Shown piece after piece: positions 11,598-22,642 of a stretch of DNA of 64,000 bases (position 1 is its first letter; every line of letters starts with the position of its first letter). The translations under genes were made by a program, and so were the position numbers. The DNA is taken from NCBI GenBank assembly GCA_000320605.2, contig KB445805.1, forward strand, positions 62,001-126,000. The letters are read 5' to 3'. The DNA is from Gelatoporia subvermispora B (Eukaryota; Basidiomycota; Agaricomycetes; Polyporales; Gelatoporiaceae). Under the pieces are notes generated by a model. That model did no database searches and had not been told where the DNA came from. It worked only from the letters and a program-made list of their open reading frames with translations.

Positions 11598-12421
11598 GAT
11601 TATATGTGATCTTCCACGCGAAACCGATAAGCACACTTGGACTGCCATTAGACTCGTCATAAGCAACTACGGTTGGCTGCCCGAAACTCATCCACGCTGC
11701 AGGCCTATGCACCTCGTGACATAGGCCAGGACATTATCTCCCTTGATTCGAATGCGAGATTGGTTTGAGAACTCACTGGACCCGCGCCTTCAACTGCACA
11801 CATGCTGCACTGTACCTTGAAGGTTGGCAGGCTGTGATTGTCAATAGTTGACAGCGCATCTGTCTTCGCTGACACTCTGGTGGAGTGCGGATCTCCAGTA
11901 TCACCGGGTCATCTGCCTTGGTTTCATTGTACAGCAAGTGTTTAGGGAAGAAACGTGTCGGGGCTCGAATGGACTCGTAGCGAGCTGACGCATTCCCGTT
12001 GCGGCTAGCATCGTGATCATATTGCCACTGATCTCCCAATTTTTACTGGCATTGTCAATCACATTCTTTGTAAAGATTCGCATTCCGGGTATATCTATCT
12101 GTCTAAGCTGGCAATGGCGGATACAGTTTCGACCGAGACGCCCAGTAACGGTCCATCATACGCCCGGAATAGGGCAAGCTCGGTCAAAGATCTGTCCGTC
12201 AAACAGTCCTACACCACACTACACACAGGCAAGCGTCCTCGGCAAATCTCAAGCATCGCGTCCTCAAGTGCAACGCAGCTGGCCGTACTGTTGATTTATG
12301 AATAGCGTAAGTGCAATAGCTATGAGAGCTGTTCAGGATGCTTACAGGAGGGCCTCTCTTTTTTTGAATGAGGGGGAGCCAGTGAACCTCGTATAATCAA
12401 TGCGATAGGTATCACACTCAC
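11598..12421. other. No complete gene; 3' part of peptide copy C may lie here
   Basis: Apart from the possible last exons of peptide-gene copy C (see 12422-12594), no coding signal was recognised. Confidence 0.4.
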
Positions 12422-12594
12422 ACGTGCGATGAAGTCAACCTCAGCGGGCTCTGCGGAGGGGGCGCCGCGGACAGGCATCGTTGCTAACGTGGGGTTCCGC
12501 GAATGATCAAGATCGGTGTGCGCAGGATAGATGCACCAACTCACCGGTCAACAGGAAGACGACGAAGACGAATACGCGCGACAGATACGAACAT
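12266..12594 (-). pseudogene. Small secreted peptide gene, copy C (frameshifted)
   Basis: Third member of the peptide family described at 21931-22214. Exon 1 (12594-12545) begins like the others (ATG then FVSVAR), but is 50 bases instead of 52. The hydrophobic leader therefore runs out of frame (RIRLRRLPVDR in the ATG frame). Exon 2 (12483-12422) keeps the family core MPVRGAPSAEPAEVDF. Further downstream a GTAAGCATCCTGAA donor is shared with copy B, and a possible last exon near 12290-12266 reads YGQLRCT then stop, which aligns loosely with the last exon of copy A. The 2-base loss suggests a dead copy, unless an unseen upstream exon restores the frame. The low-coordinate boundary is approximate. 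Confidence 0.5.
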
Positions 12595-13873
12595 TTCCAG
12601 GATTGGCTCGAATGGCTTGTGTTGATGTTTTTCAAAGATCATGTTCGGGCTGCTTCTATCAAGACGCGTACTCAAGTTCACATCAGGGCGAACATAGCCG
12701 TTTACATATGATGACTGGCCAGAACCTTCGGCATCAGCGCAGCGATGAGTGTGAGTATCAAAGTGATGGGAGTGTTGGCGATGCGATGAATATTGACGCT
12801 AAAGTGATGTCCGTGAGTAACGGCGACAGCATCCTGAATTTAATCAGTCTCAAACTCACATGCTGCTGACCGATAGGAGCTTTCCAGGCGATATGAGGCT
12901 GTTGATCGATGTGAGCTTTCCAGGTACCATCGTTGTCCTAGCGCTGTACGGATTGACCAGACAATGAATCGCATGGTACGAAGGCGCTACAGTTGGAACT
13001 TGCTGCCCTGTACGCCTACGCGTAGCAAGCGGACGTCTACAATCACAAGCAGGAACGGTACAAACAGCATAATAGATACCTAAAATAATACAGTAGATAA
13101 GCGAATCATCACATAGGATGGCTAAGCTGCCGCGAATCTGGCTCTGATTTTTTGCACAATGCCGCGCTTGTCTTCAATTGCGACTGGTGGTCTTCGATCC
13201 GAAGTAACCGGATTAGGAGCCATGCGTGATATATGATATTCTGAACAGTCAACAAGCAACATCGGAACCCAAAACGAAACATACGGGTGATTTCGAAGAG
13301 CTCTCCTAGATTGCTGGCACCTAATCCTTGAGAAACCGACTGAACAAAACAGAATGACAATGCACAGGGCTGGACCCGAAAGTATGGCTGAATGCATGCT
13401 GCGCGTAATCTCAAAGGCGGCTGAGCTATAATTGTGTGCGCCTGTAAGATATCACCCCGGTGAACGTTCTTCTAGGTGTACATTCCTAATGTGGCTATAT
13501 CACTTGCATAATGTGATTAGTCCATCCGGCACTTATGGAAGGGACGCGCCAGAACTCCAGAATCGTGATCAGATGGGTTGAGTCGTCTCAAGCTTCGGCT
13601 ACTCCGTCAGATATTATTGCGTACGAGATCCTTTGCTCTGGATATTGGCTACCGTATGCATTCTCAACTGAGCTCACACGTTCGGAAAGGCTCGAAGATG
13701 GAAGCTGGAAGCATTGAGTAAACTGAAATCTTGCCATGCTCGTACTCAGGTGGCGCGGCTTTGTGGCTGTGCTTGACAATGCTCTCGAAGTCCAATTTCG
13801 CGAAAATATAAATTGATTCTGCTCTGAATATCTACGATCTTTATGACCCAGTTCCTGATCACAGTATCCTTCT
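12595..13873. other. No gene recognised
   Basis: Spacer between peptide copies B and C. Only short frames are present and no family resemblance was seen. Confidence 0.45.
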
Positions 13874-14271
13874 TTATTGCTGCAATGACAGATGGCCAGT
13901 CAATACGTACTTCATCAGATAATTCAATGAAATACTCACACACCGTACAGGGAAACACTGGCAAGTGAGGAGCCATGAAGGTTCGGAGCTTACGATATGT
14001 ATTCAGGATGCTTACGAGATCAGGTTCAACCTCCTATTGAGTGAAGTACAGGTTTAGGGCCTTGAACAGGTACGGCATACTGATTCGGACTCACTCGGGA
14101 AACGAGATCAGCCTCAGCAGGCTCTGCAACGGGGGCGCTATGAACAGGAACCATGGCTTATGTGATGTTCAGTATTGAGGTCTGTGTGTGCAACACAGAT
14201 GCAGCCTCTAATGACTTACCGGCCAAGAGGAAGGCGACAAGAACGAAAGCACGAGTGACAGACACGAACAT
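13874..14271 (-). CDS. Small secreted peptide gene, copy B
   Basis: Second member of a small secreted-peptide family; function unknown. Exon 1 (14271-14220, 52 bases) encodes the leader MFVSVTRAFVLVAFLLA. Exon 2 (14156-14095, 62 bases) encodes MVPVHSAPVAEPAEADLVSR. Exons 1 and 2 have exactly the same lengths and phases as in copy A. An 18-base exon 3 (14033-14016, EVEPDL) seems to repeat part of the spacer. A last exon starting at 13957 (CFPVRC) may run to a stop at 13874, giving about 71 residues, or be spliced again after CFPVRC. Upstream, TATAAGTAGCCCG matches the copy A promoter. The 3' half is uncertain. Confidence 0.55.
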
Positions 14272-17044
14272 CTCGGATGATAGCTGAGACTAATGCGGGT
14301 GTCCTCCAGGTCATATGGCGGGCTACTTATACACAGACGTATCTCCCGATTCCGATCGCAGAAAATATAGCATATGAAATTGACCAGACTGCGAGAACAC
14401 TAGTTGTCGGGGTAAGGCCGAAGCATCACACGGTTGGGGTCTTGTAGAAGTGATGGAAGTGGGATCAATGTGGCGTACGTGAGTAGTGGTGGTAACAGAA
14501 CTCGCATGTTATTCGTCGATATGACCGGCTTTGCAATAGAAATGACATCGGCCCATAGGTACCATCATTATCCTTACATCATTGGAATAGTCATATTGTA
14601 CATGGCACATGCACGGTGCGGAGGGAGTGCATCAGTGGCTTCGCATTCACATGCTGTGCATTTCGAAGTACAGTCATATATGTCAAGTTCTGTCAAAGCA
14701 CGAAACGTTTCGCAATATTCTCAGTAGGCCCGCGGCCTTCAGATGAAGGCCAGATAGTAAGATATCCAACAAGATGGCACCTCAAACATATTCTTCCCGC
14801 AGCACTGAGTCATGCTCCGTTATTTCCGCGAACGTTCATGAGGCTCGTCTGCCGTGCGTGAGGGGTACGAGGCTTGATACCCCCGTGCTGCTGTGGACGA
14901 CTCAATGATTCTACTCCACAAGCTGCTCCTTCCATGCCTACGTTGAGGATTGCCTCCTTTTCTGGGACTGCAAATGTTGACTGCATTGAGCCATCAATTA
15001 TATCCATGCCCAACCTCAGCCCGTTCGCAGTTGCGCCTTTGAATTACCCACAAGCTGGATAGGCGAAAAATCCAATCACTGGAAGGCACTGCCGCCATGA
15101 AACCTCAAACAGACGCGGGTCTGCCGGCCACTGTCACCGATTATTCTACTGATAAGACTTGTCGAGCTGGAGGTGACGGGAGGATGCATGAAGATCGTGC
15201 TGAAGCCGAGATCCAGGGAGCCGGCTCGAGAACCTGTGCTGTGGCAGAGGAACGTTCGGCGGATGATGTATGTCCTATTTGTTGTGTTTGCGGGAGCTCT
15301 CGCTTGGTGCAACACGAGGGGGCTTTCTGTGGAATTCGGTACAGAAGTTGAGTCGATATGACGGAGAACGCCGAGACTCATGCATCGCTGTAGCGTTGCC
15401 TCATGACGAGCTCCGTAACGAGCAAGAAAGGACAGCAGGGCGTACTCGTATGACGCATGAGATATCTCCTCATGATAATCCTGGTGGTTATGGTTGTGTT
15501 GCTTGGGAAAAAGTTCAACAGCAATATAGGTGGCGAATCGAGCGGCCTCTGGACATGCCAGGTCCAAACCGGACGCATTGCACAGCGCCAGAGCTGCCAG
15601 TCAGTGCCCATTTGGCTCCGCAGACACTACCCAGTCAATGGTATGAACGCCACAACTGAAGAGGCATTGGCGCGTACGCACAGCAGAGACAGCGCCTGCT
15701 GCTGATGGTAGCGTGTGCACACGAGGCAAGTACATCCCGCAGCGTGCGCGGATAAGACAATTCGGCAGAAAGCAGCCACGTAGGTACTCTAGAGGGAAAC
15801 CCCCCCCCCCTCCCCCGGGGTCACTGCATGGGGCTCGCGACACAGATGTAGTCAGGCCTCTCGGCTTCAAGACTCTCGCACTCGTGGAAGAAGCTTATCT
15901 GCGACGAAGGGATTTATTGATGTATTGCTCCCTCGCAGGGAGAGTTTCACGGCACTCCCCATTATAGGAACGCGTCCGAGGTGTCAATACTTGACACTCA
16001 AAACAGGGGGTGCCTACGGAGGAAATCTCGCCTGGAAGACCCCTGGGTGTCATATCAATCGCTTCTTTCACTTTGTCTGATGCCTAGGAAACAATGACAC
16101 ATCGTGCAAGGCGAATAGATCAAGACAGGCCGGCAGTGGGTATAAGGCATGCGGAGGAGCATGAGCCTGTAAAAGCAAACGAGATGATGCAGCGCGGTAC
16201 AGTAAAAGTAGATTGGCTATCCCGTCTGCTTTTCCCACGGATTGCCTCTGGCTCGGAAGTGCTAATCCGAGCTTGAGACAGAACGCGTGTGGATGGCCTC
16301 GGGCTACTGATACAGCACTGCGCTGCGAGACTACGGATCGCACATGATGTATTTGGCAAGTATAAAAGATTGACCATATGTCGATATGGGACAAGCACGA
16401 TAAGACATCACGGCTGTGGTACTAGATCCAGTCAGTGTTGAGTCAAGTACCCATGGAGTTCGATAGAGAGACCAAGACCATATAGCGCAGTGCTTCACCG
16501 ATATGGTTCTGCCGTGTTGAGACTGCAGGCTGAGATCTGGATGAGGTCGGGGGCGGTATCAGGAGAGAGGTCGTGACGGTCAGGAGCAAACGACAGCCCG
16601 TTCCCAGCTGGGGCGACAGATTTACATTCTCATCACATGACTACAGGAGCGTGTCTTCATGAGAAAGTACTCTGAGCCGCGTCTCCGCGGCGACTCTCGA
16701 CAACGGTGTCCTTGAGAGCGTGCTTATGAAGAACGTCATATTTTGACTCCTTACGGGCTATAGACCCATGACCCGCTGTAGCAATCAGCAACAAACTGTC
16801 GGAACCGGTCCTTCTGCTTGAAGAGGTCCGCCAGGGCCCAGGCGGCGCTGACAGCTGTGCTTTATGACGAATTGGCTCAGCGTACATGCGATCGCACCTA
16901 GAACAGGATGACATATATAAAAAACAGGCAACTCGTTGAGGCACTACGACCACAATGCAAACAGAGATTGAGGCTGTTCTTCTGTGCGAGGAATCATGCG
17001 GCTTAGACCTTGCGGTACGGTGACGTCTGCGGTCTGTCATATGC
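14272..17044. other. Long gene-poor stretch
   Basis: About 2.8 kb without a recognisable gene. It holds the copy B promoter (TATA-like element at about 14327-14333) and a C-rich tract at about 15800-15821. All open frames are short and overlap on opposite strands. Confidence 0.4.
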
Positions 17045-19177
17045 TCATAACGCCTCACTAGCAAGCCATCTCTTCACTAGCTCCAAGGACTCCTTCGGCT
17101 TATTGTAGGGCACCTGTCATTCGAAAGGGGCATGTGAGCAGTTGCAAGTATTCCTCTACAAGAATACTGACCATATGGCCGGCACCAAAAAGCGTCGCAA
17201 AGGTGAGCGGTCCGGCACTTCTTGTCAAACCTACCGCATGACCATCCACCTGCCACTTTTGAAGCGGTTGGGAGACAAACTCATCCCTACCACTCCATTC
17301 AAGACCTAGCGTCATACGCTCGTTGCCAATCTGCAGATGTAGTCTTCATCATCAAGCGGTGTCACGTGCTGGATCCCGACAGTACACACCCAGTTGCATA
17401 TCCAATCGTTAGCGCCAACGTAAATTAACGCTCGGATACCTCGCTCGAGAAGGCTAGCAATGTAATATTGTGTCGGGAATATATCGTCGTGGCGACGCTC
17501 GAATGCAAGACCGACATCGTGATTCCCGAGAGAGTAATTTCGAGCAGCATCATCGATACCCAGTTTCAACTGAATATCTGGACGATTTAGGAATGTTTCG
17601 ATCTGTCTGCGAACCGCCATAGGTAAATGAGACTTTATATAGTGCAGTATTCTCAAACCTGGTGATCGGATAGCAAAGTGTTTCTTTGAAGGGACCATCA
17701 CTACGAACGGATTAGATTCCGCGTTAATCTGGACATTTAGCAACATCGTACCAAAGTTCGCTGATGTCGTAAGGATTGTATCCTACATAGCTGATCTGAG
17801 TATAAATGCGGACGATAATGTAAGAGACGTGCCGCTCTCAACCAGTGGCGTCATCAGTAATTCATAGCAATATTGGGTTGTTGCTTCACAGTCGATAGGA
17901 TTGAATGCAACATCACAGCGGGCCATCATCTTCTCGCAGAGGGATAGCTGATCAGGAATTCGATGAGTGATTGATAGAATGGCTTCAAACAATGCAGACC
18001 AACCCTGTGCTTCATGGCAACGCATGTCCTACCGACCATGTCAATAATTCACATAAAGGACATGAATACCGCAGCGTACTTGATATCCTGAATCGGCGGA
18101 ACCGATATGTTCTGGCACTGCATGTTGTAGTAGGAACTTGTCATAGAGGGCCATTCCGTACAGCCATTTCCTGCAGATAAGCAGAGCGTCGTTCTCATAA
18201 GATTTGAGAGCATACTCAAGGTATACGTACATACCTATCATCACTGAACTGAGGTTGACAGGTGTGATTCCTGCCTCTACGAGGTTCTCATTTAGCTCGA
18301 GGAGCTGAGCGGCGAAGACGGGGATATATCGTCCCTACAGAAGTTGTCAGGGACCATTACACAAGTTTGGCGTATCATGAAGAGCTCACTCCGTATGACT
18401 CTCCTGCCATATGAAACGCGCGACCCTGGAACTTCGTAAAATGCTCGAAGAAAATAGCGCTGAATATAGCGATGTCCCTCCCTGCATCAATACTGTTGTC
18501 GACAGCCTCTCCGTGCTCTGCATATGAGAAACCGACCCCTATAGGCTGATCAACGAAGAAGATGTTGGCGTTCGCATTCCATGAAAACGGGTTGGATGTG
18601 ACATTGTCCGAAGTAATCACACGGCAAGGACCTACACTTGCGAATTAGCGTGTTGGACATTGCAGACAAAATCTTTGACGAGCGTACCAAGCTCCATGAA
18701 CAGCCCAAAAGCGGAAGAACCACCAGGACCACCATTCGTCCAGAAAATGACCTCATCTTTATCGGGATCACTCCTACTCTCGAAGAAGTAAAAGAAGAGG
18801 TGTCGTGCTTCGTTGTCGATGTATCCGGTATATGCGCTGGCAGAGAGACGTTATGCTCAGCCTCGACTAAGGAGGAGCACTAGATAATGCTTAACTTACG
18901 GAGGTGCCCCGTCGCAAAGGCTCGACTTCTTGATACGCACGCTATGGTGAGGGAAGAGTGGGTGGTCCAGCACAGTAAACTCCGTCGAGGGTATATTGGT
19001 CAAGGAACCCAACGGCACGAACTTCCTGATGTCGTGTACGTCTGACACCAGCCAAGTGCGGTCTTCGAGAAGGGCTTGATGGTTGGCTCCGAGGAGAGGT
19101 GTCGTCAGAAACTGTTGCGCCCGACATATCGGAAGCGTAACAAGACACACGAGGAGTAGAGATACAAAAACTGGCAT
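17045..19177 (-). CDS. Secreted serine carboxypeptidase S10 (paralogue 1)
   Basis: Removes C-terminal residues from peptides, in the vacuole or outside the cell. Twelve exons: 19177-18900, 18836-18688, 18631-18390, 18334-18235, 18170-18080, 18028-18004, 17947-17833, 17782-17752, 17700-17659, 17606-17390, 17330-17172, 17113-17045; 505 residues. Signal peptide [20 protein letters not shown]. Substrate-binding [13 protein letters not shown] is present. The catalytic triad is Ser in GESYGGRYIP (about 221), Asp in GANDW (425) and His in GAGHMVP (482). All phases fit if the intron 17832-17783 uses a GC donor. The paralogue at 22643 has GT at the same place. Exons 2-12 match that paralogue length for length, so this is a tandem duplication. 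It sits among the peptide genes and might trim their products; that is inference. Confidence 0.9.
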
Positions 19178-21930
19178 CTTAGGTGAAGTAGAGCATCCGA
19201 TGCGTACTAGGATCCCTGCACACAACTGGTATGGTAGATGAAGCACTGAGTGCGGTCACGATAAGGGCGAGCATACAGTGACGCAGGGTCGCAGCACATT
19301 CTCTCAGGTCGAACCGGCAAGTATATTAACGCTGGGGACCATGCGGACGTTAAACGGGCGCTGGCGCTACTCTCACAGCCTGATACTGGTGCGGACAAAA
19401 ATGGGGGTCAGAATGGCCCGAGTTTAGGTCCGTATGCGGACAGAAATGCTCCAAATTTCGACCTACGTTCGATGTTTTGTGCGAATAAAACCGGACTAGG
19501 GAGGTCGAGGTATGGTCCAGGTAGGGACAAGAATGGCTACGCTCCCGCGCAGCCGGCCCGGATGTGCTGCGGTACGACTGCCAACTGGGACTCGACGCCC
19601 CGGAGGATCCCGCCCGAGCAATGCCCCCGCTAATCCCACGTCTACTATCGTTCGACCCCTAATGCAAAACTCTGGAGAAACACAATATATCTCAGCCGTG
19701 AGAGGGGATCTGGGTGTCAAACTTTTACCAGTATGCAGCTTTGCATCTCCTCTATCAATCTATCCAGTAATGATGAGAATATACAAAGAACTCAGCCGTT
19801 CGGAAACATTCCGGGCGAGAGAGTCGGTTTTGACGGGGTAATGCAAAACTTTGTCACAGCGGGTCACACTGCGCCGACGGGATTGACCGTCGGCACCTCA
19901 CCGGCATGGGCGGCATGTCACTCTGGCCGAGCGGACAGTAGACTTCACGTGCGCATCTGAAGTGCAACCGAGACGGAGCTTCAATGCGTGACTTCCATTC
20001 AAGGCGAGGTGGCTGGCGTTTGTCACGACTCAGACAAACTCCTTAGCTAGAGCTCGCAGCTTCTATCCTGGATATGTAGTGTTTGCGCCATTGGAACGGG
20101 TGCAGTGAGTAGAATATTGTACCGAGGCGTCAAGGGGATAGGTGCAGGAGATCGGGTTGGATCTGACGATAAGTGTTCATTTTCGCCACTTTCTGAGGTC
20201 AGATCAATTACGCGGACAAAAATCCCCCCCTTCAATCCTGATGCGGATAGAAATGGCCGAAACTTGTGCGGACATAATACCTCCCAAATCAGACAAATTC
20301 GGGTCTTACATCTTGGGGAATGCCACGGTCCTCATAGAACCCGGCTTCCTTTTCAGGAAATGGAAATCTGAGGAGGTCGGTTGCGTGAAACCATCTGGAC
20401 CTACCGTCTTGAGTCTTGACGTCCTGAGCAGGTGCTATGCTGTATCGTTCCCCTTTCTGAGCTACGTTCCGATGAGGAGTCTTTGTCTTTGTCCGATCGG
20501 GATATCCTCTCGGGCTACGAGAGTTGGCAACGGTGTAACACCAAGAGCGCTAGGCGGGTGCAAGAATTATCTTCGACAAGAGCATCGGATGCGTGTTATG
20601 GATACTCACCTTCCGAGCTTACAGTCATGTCTTTGCAGGCACAGCGAATCCTTTGCGGCATTAGTTCATTGGGACCGATTTCTAGGCTGGAGGACTGACT
20701 GAGGACTGGCACAGCTAGACTGTTCGAGGTCTTCAGCTTTGATCCGGTACCTCTCGTCGCTCTGAGGGTTTTTGTTCTTCTTCTGGTGATCTGTCTGTTC
20801 CCAACTACGATGCTGCATACACGAGTATACTTACTCGGTGTATCCTTTGGTCGGTGAATTTCACTGTGTCCTCCACCAAATGGAGACGTAGAAATCACGT
20901 CTGGGGTGCCCGTGGATTAGCTTTGCGCCACCTGCTTCGCGGTTGTATATCAGATCTACCTGTTCACCCCTCGAACGCACGTGAGATTACACCTAAAATT
21001 TTCACTTAATGGACCTGGCAAGAAGTCAGTAATCTGGATATCGTCCGGGACATGCTGTACCGTGAGGATTCCATGTGACGGTATCGCGAGGACCTGTCCC
21101 GAAGAACGATGCGTTTTTAAGGCAACTCATGGAGTATGACTTCCTGCTGCTGAGCTGTCCGAACTGCGACCGAAGGCGGTCTCATGCGGATCCGCCGGTC
21201 ACCGGTCACGAGAAACTCCATCTGTTGGCAAGAGTTCCCCCGCTTGACGTGCGCATGTGCTGAGCAATCACATGTGGACGCCGGCATTATAGGGAATGGT
21301 ACTGGACTGCTGTGACGAATAGTCGCGATTCCAGATTACGGATATCCTCTGACATTGGATGAGAGTGCCTGCATTGTACATGTGCAGTATAGGTATGTAT
21401 AAAATATGCGCAGGAGATGACAAGCAGCCGTGCTACATTCACAGGACCTCACTTTTTGGCTGGGATAAGTGTGCATGACGATGAGACAAGGCCAACATGC
21501 TTCCTTAGGCTACAGATAAGGCCCCATGACATGTCAAGCTGTACGGATGGGCAATATGGACTACATGAGGTGTAGATCTTCAAGGCACAACGCCACTCAA
21601 TTCGCGCCGCGATGGCACCTATGTACCCCTGTCATTATCGCGTTCATTTATACTACCTTTGAAACCAGGTACGAGATACACGGATGACAAGTCTAGAGCA
21701 AATGTACTTACCGTCGCTTCTCTCGGAGACCGAGACTTTGTATACAACATACATCGAAATCACCGCGAGCTCCATCGCGATATATCACCGAGGGCCCTCG
21801 AGCACCCGGCAATTGCAAATGGCTAATCTCTCTCGCGTTAGCGTCTGAGCTACAGCTCGATATAAAAGTAGCCCGGCCACGTAGCTTGGTCACTATCGAC
21901 CATAGTCATTCTCAGCCAGATTTTACGAAC
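19178..21930. other. Gene-poor spacer with degenerate GCGGACAAAAATG-type repeats
   Basis: About 2.7 kb separate the two halves of the carboxypeptidase/peptide cluster. Near 19391-19462 and 20213-20280 the motif GCGGACAAAAATG / GCGGACAGAAATG recurs in degraded form, suggesting an old mobile-element relic. No protein family was recognised. The copy A TATA box lies at its right end. Confidence 0.35.
21858..21866 (+). promoter_or_regulatory. TATA box of peptide gene A
   Basis: GATATAAAAGTAGCCC lies about 70 bases before the ATG. A related TATAAGTAGCCCG stands at a similar distance before copy B, so the two copies seem to share a promoter. Confidence 0.55.
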
Positions 21931-22214
21931 ATGCTTGTCTCTGTCGCACGTACGTTCACCTTCCTCGTTGTGGTATTGACCGGTGAGTCCTCTGTGGCTA
22001 TATCTTTTGTGCGTATACAAGTTCTAATGCTTGATTGGATGTTGCATTAGCAATGTTGCCTGTCTATAGTGCCCCCATTGCAGAGCCTGCCGAAGTTGAC
22101 CCCGTCGAAGACGTAAGTATAGACCTACGATTGCTGCCCTTGTCCGAGACCAGAGACTCACTTGCGTACCTCACGCAGTGGGGCTCTGGTCGGACACCTA
22201 CCTGGAAGAAGTAG
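21931..22214 (+). CDS. Small secreted peptide gene, copy A
   Basis: Encodes a 49-residue secreted precursor of unknown function. Three exons: 21931-21982, 22051-22112, 22179-22214, all GT-AG and in phase. Exon 1 is a signal peptide (MLVSVARTFTFLVVVLT). Exon 2 is a proline/acid-rich spacer (APIAEPAEVDPVED). Exon 3 alone encodes the tail WGSGRTPTWKK then stop. The layout of leader, acidic spacer, and short aromatic C-terminal peptide with a terminal dibasic pair recalls precursors of secreted fungal peptides cut by Kex2-like enzymes and trimmed by carboxypeptidases. No such family is assigned here. Neighbours are the S10 carboxypeptidase at 22643 (convergent) and paralogues B and C. The shared exon lengths across copies argue that the model is real. 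Confidence 0.65.
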
Positions 22215-22642
22215 TACCGGCGACTCTGCCATATCTCTGCCACATCAGTTGCCAATCAGAGACCTCCGCTTGATGCTCGTACACCTTGTGCAATTCCAAG
22301 AAATAAATCTCCATTCACATTGACCCAGTAGCTATAATCTAGCCGAATTTTATCAAGCACTCAGATTCCACGCTCGATATATCTACACTTTACGCGTTTG
22401 CTAGGCTTGTCCGACAGTATGCGGGATTTGGTCGCCTGCATTGACCGAAGAAAAGAAACCTGCCACCATAAGCAACAGATCCAATGGTGGAGAGGCATTG
22501 GAATGAACCAGGTATCTAGCGGCAAACGTAATAGTTCACTCCGAGTGGTAATGACGTAGCACATACATTTTGGATCACGCAGTCAGAACTATAAATGCCT
22601 GAAGCTCAAACGTAGTATACCAAGATTGTCGCAGACACACGT
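22215..22642. other. Convergent intergenic spacer
   Basis: Between peptide gene A and the second carboxypeptidase. Nothing recognised beyond their 3' flanks. Confidence 0.5.

Noticed and set aside
15798..15822. C-rich tract as a possible structural or regulatory element
   Set aside because: Isolated homopolymer-like run without context; also a common site of sequencing error.
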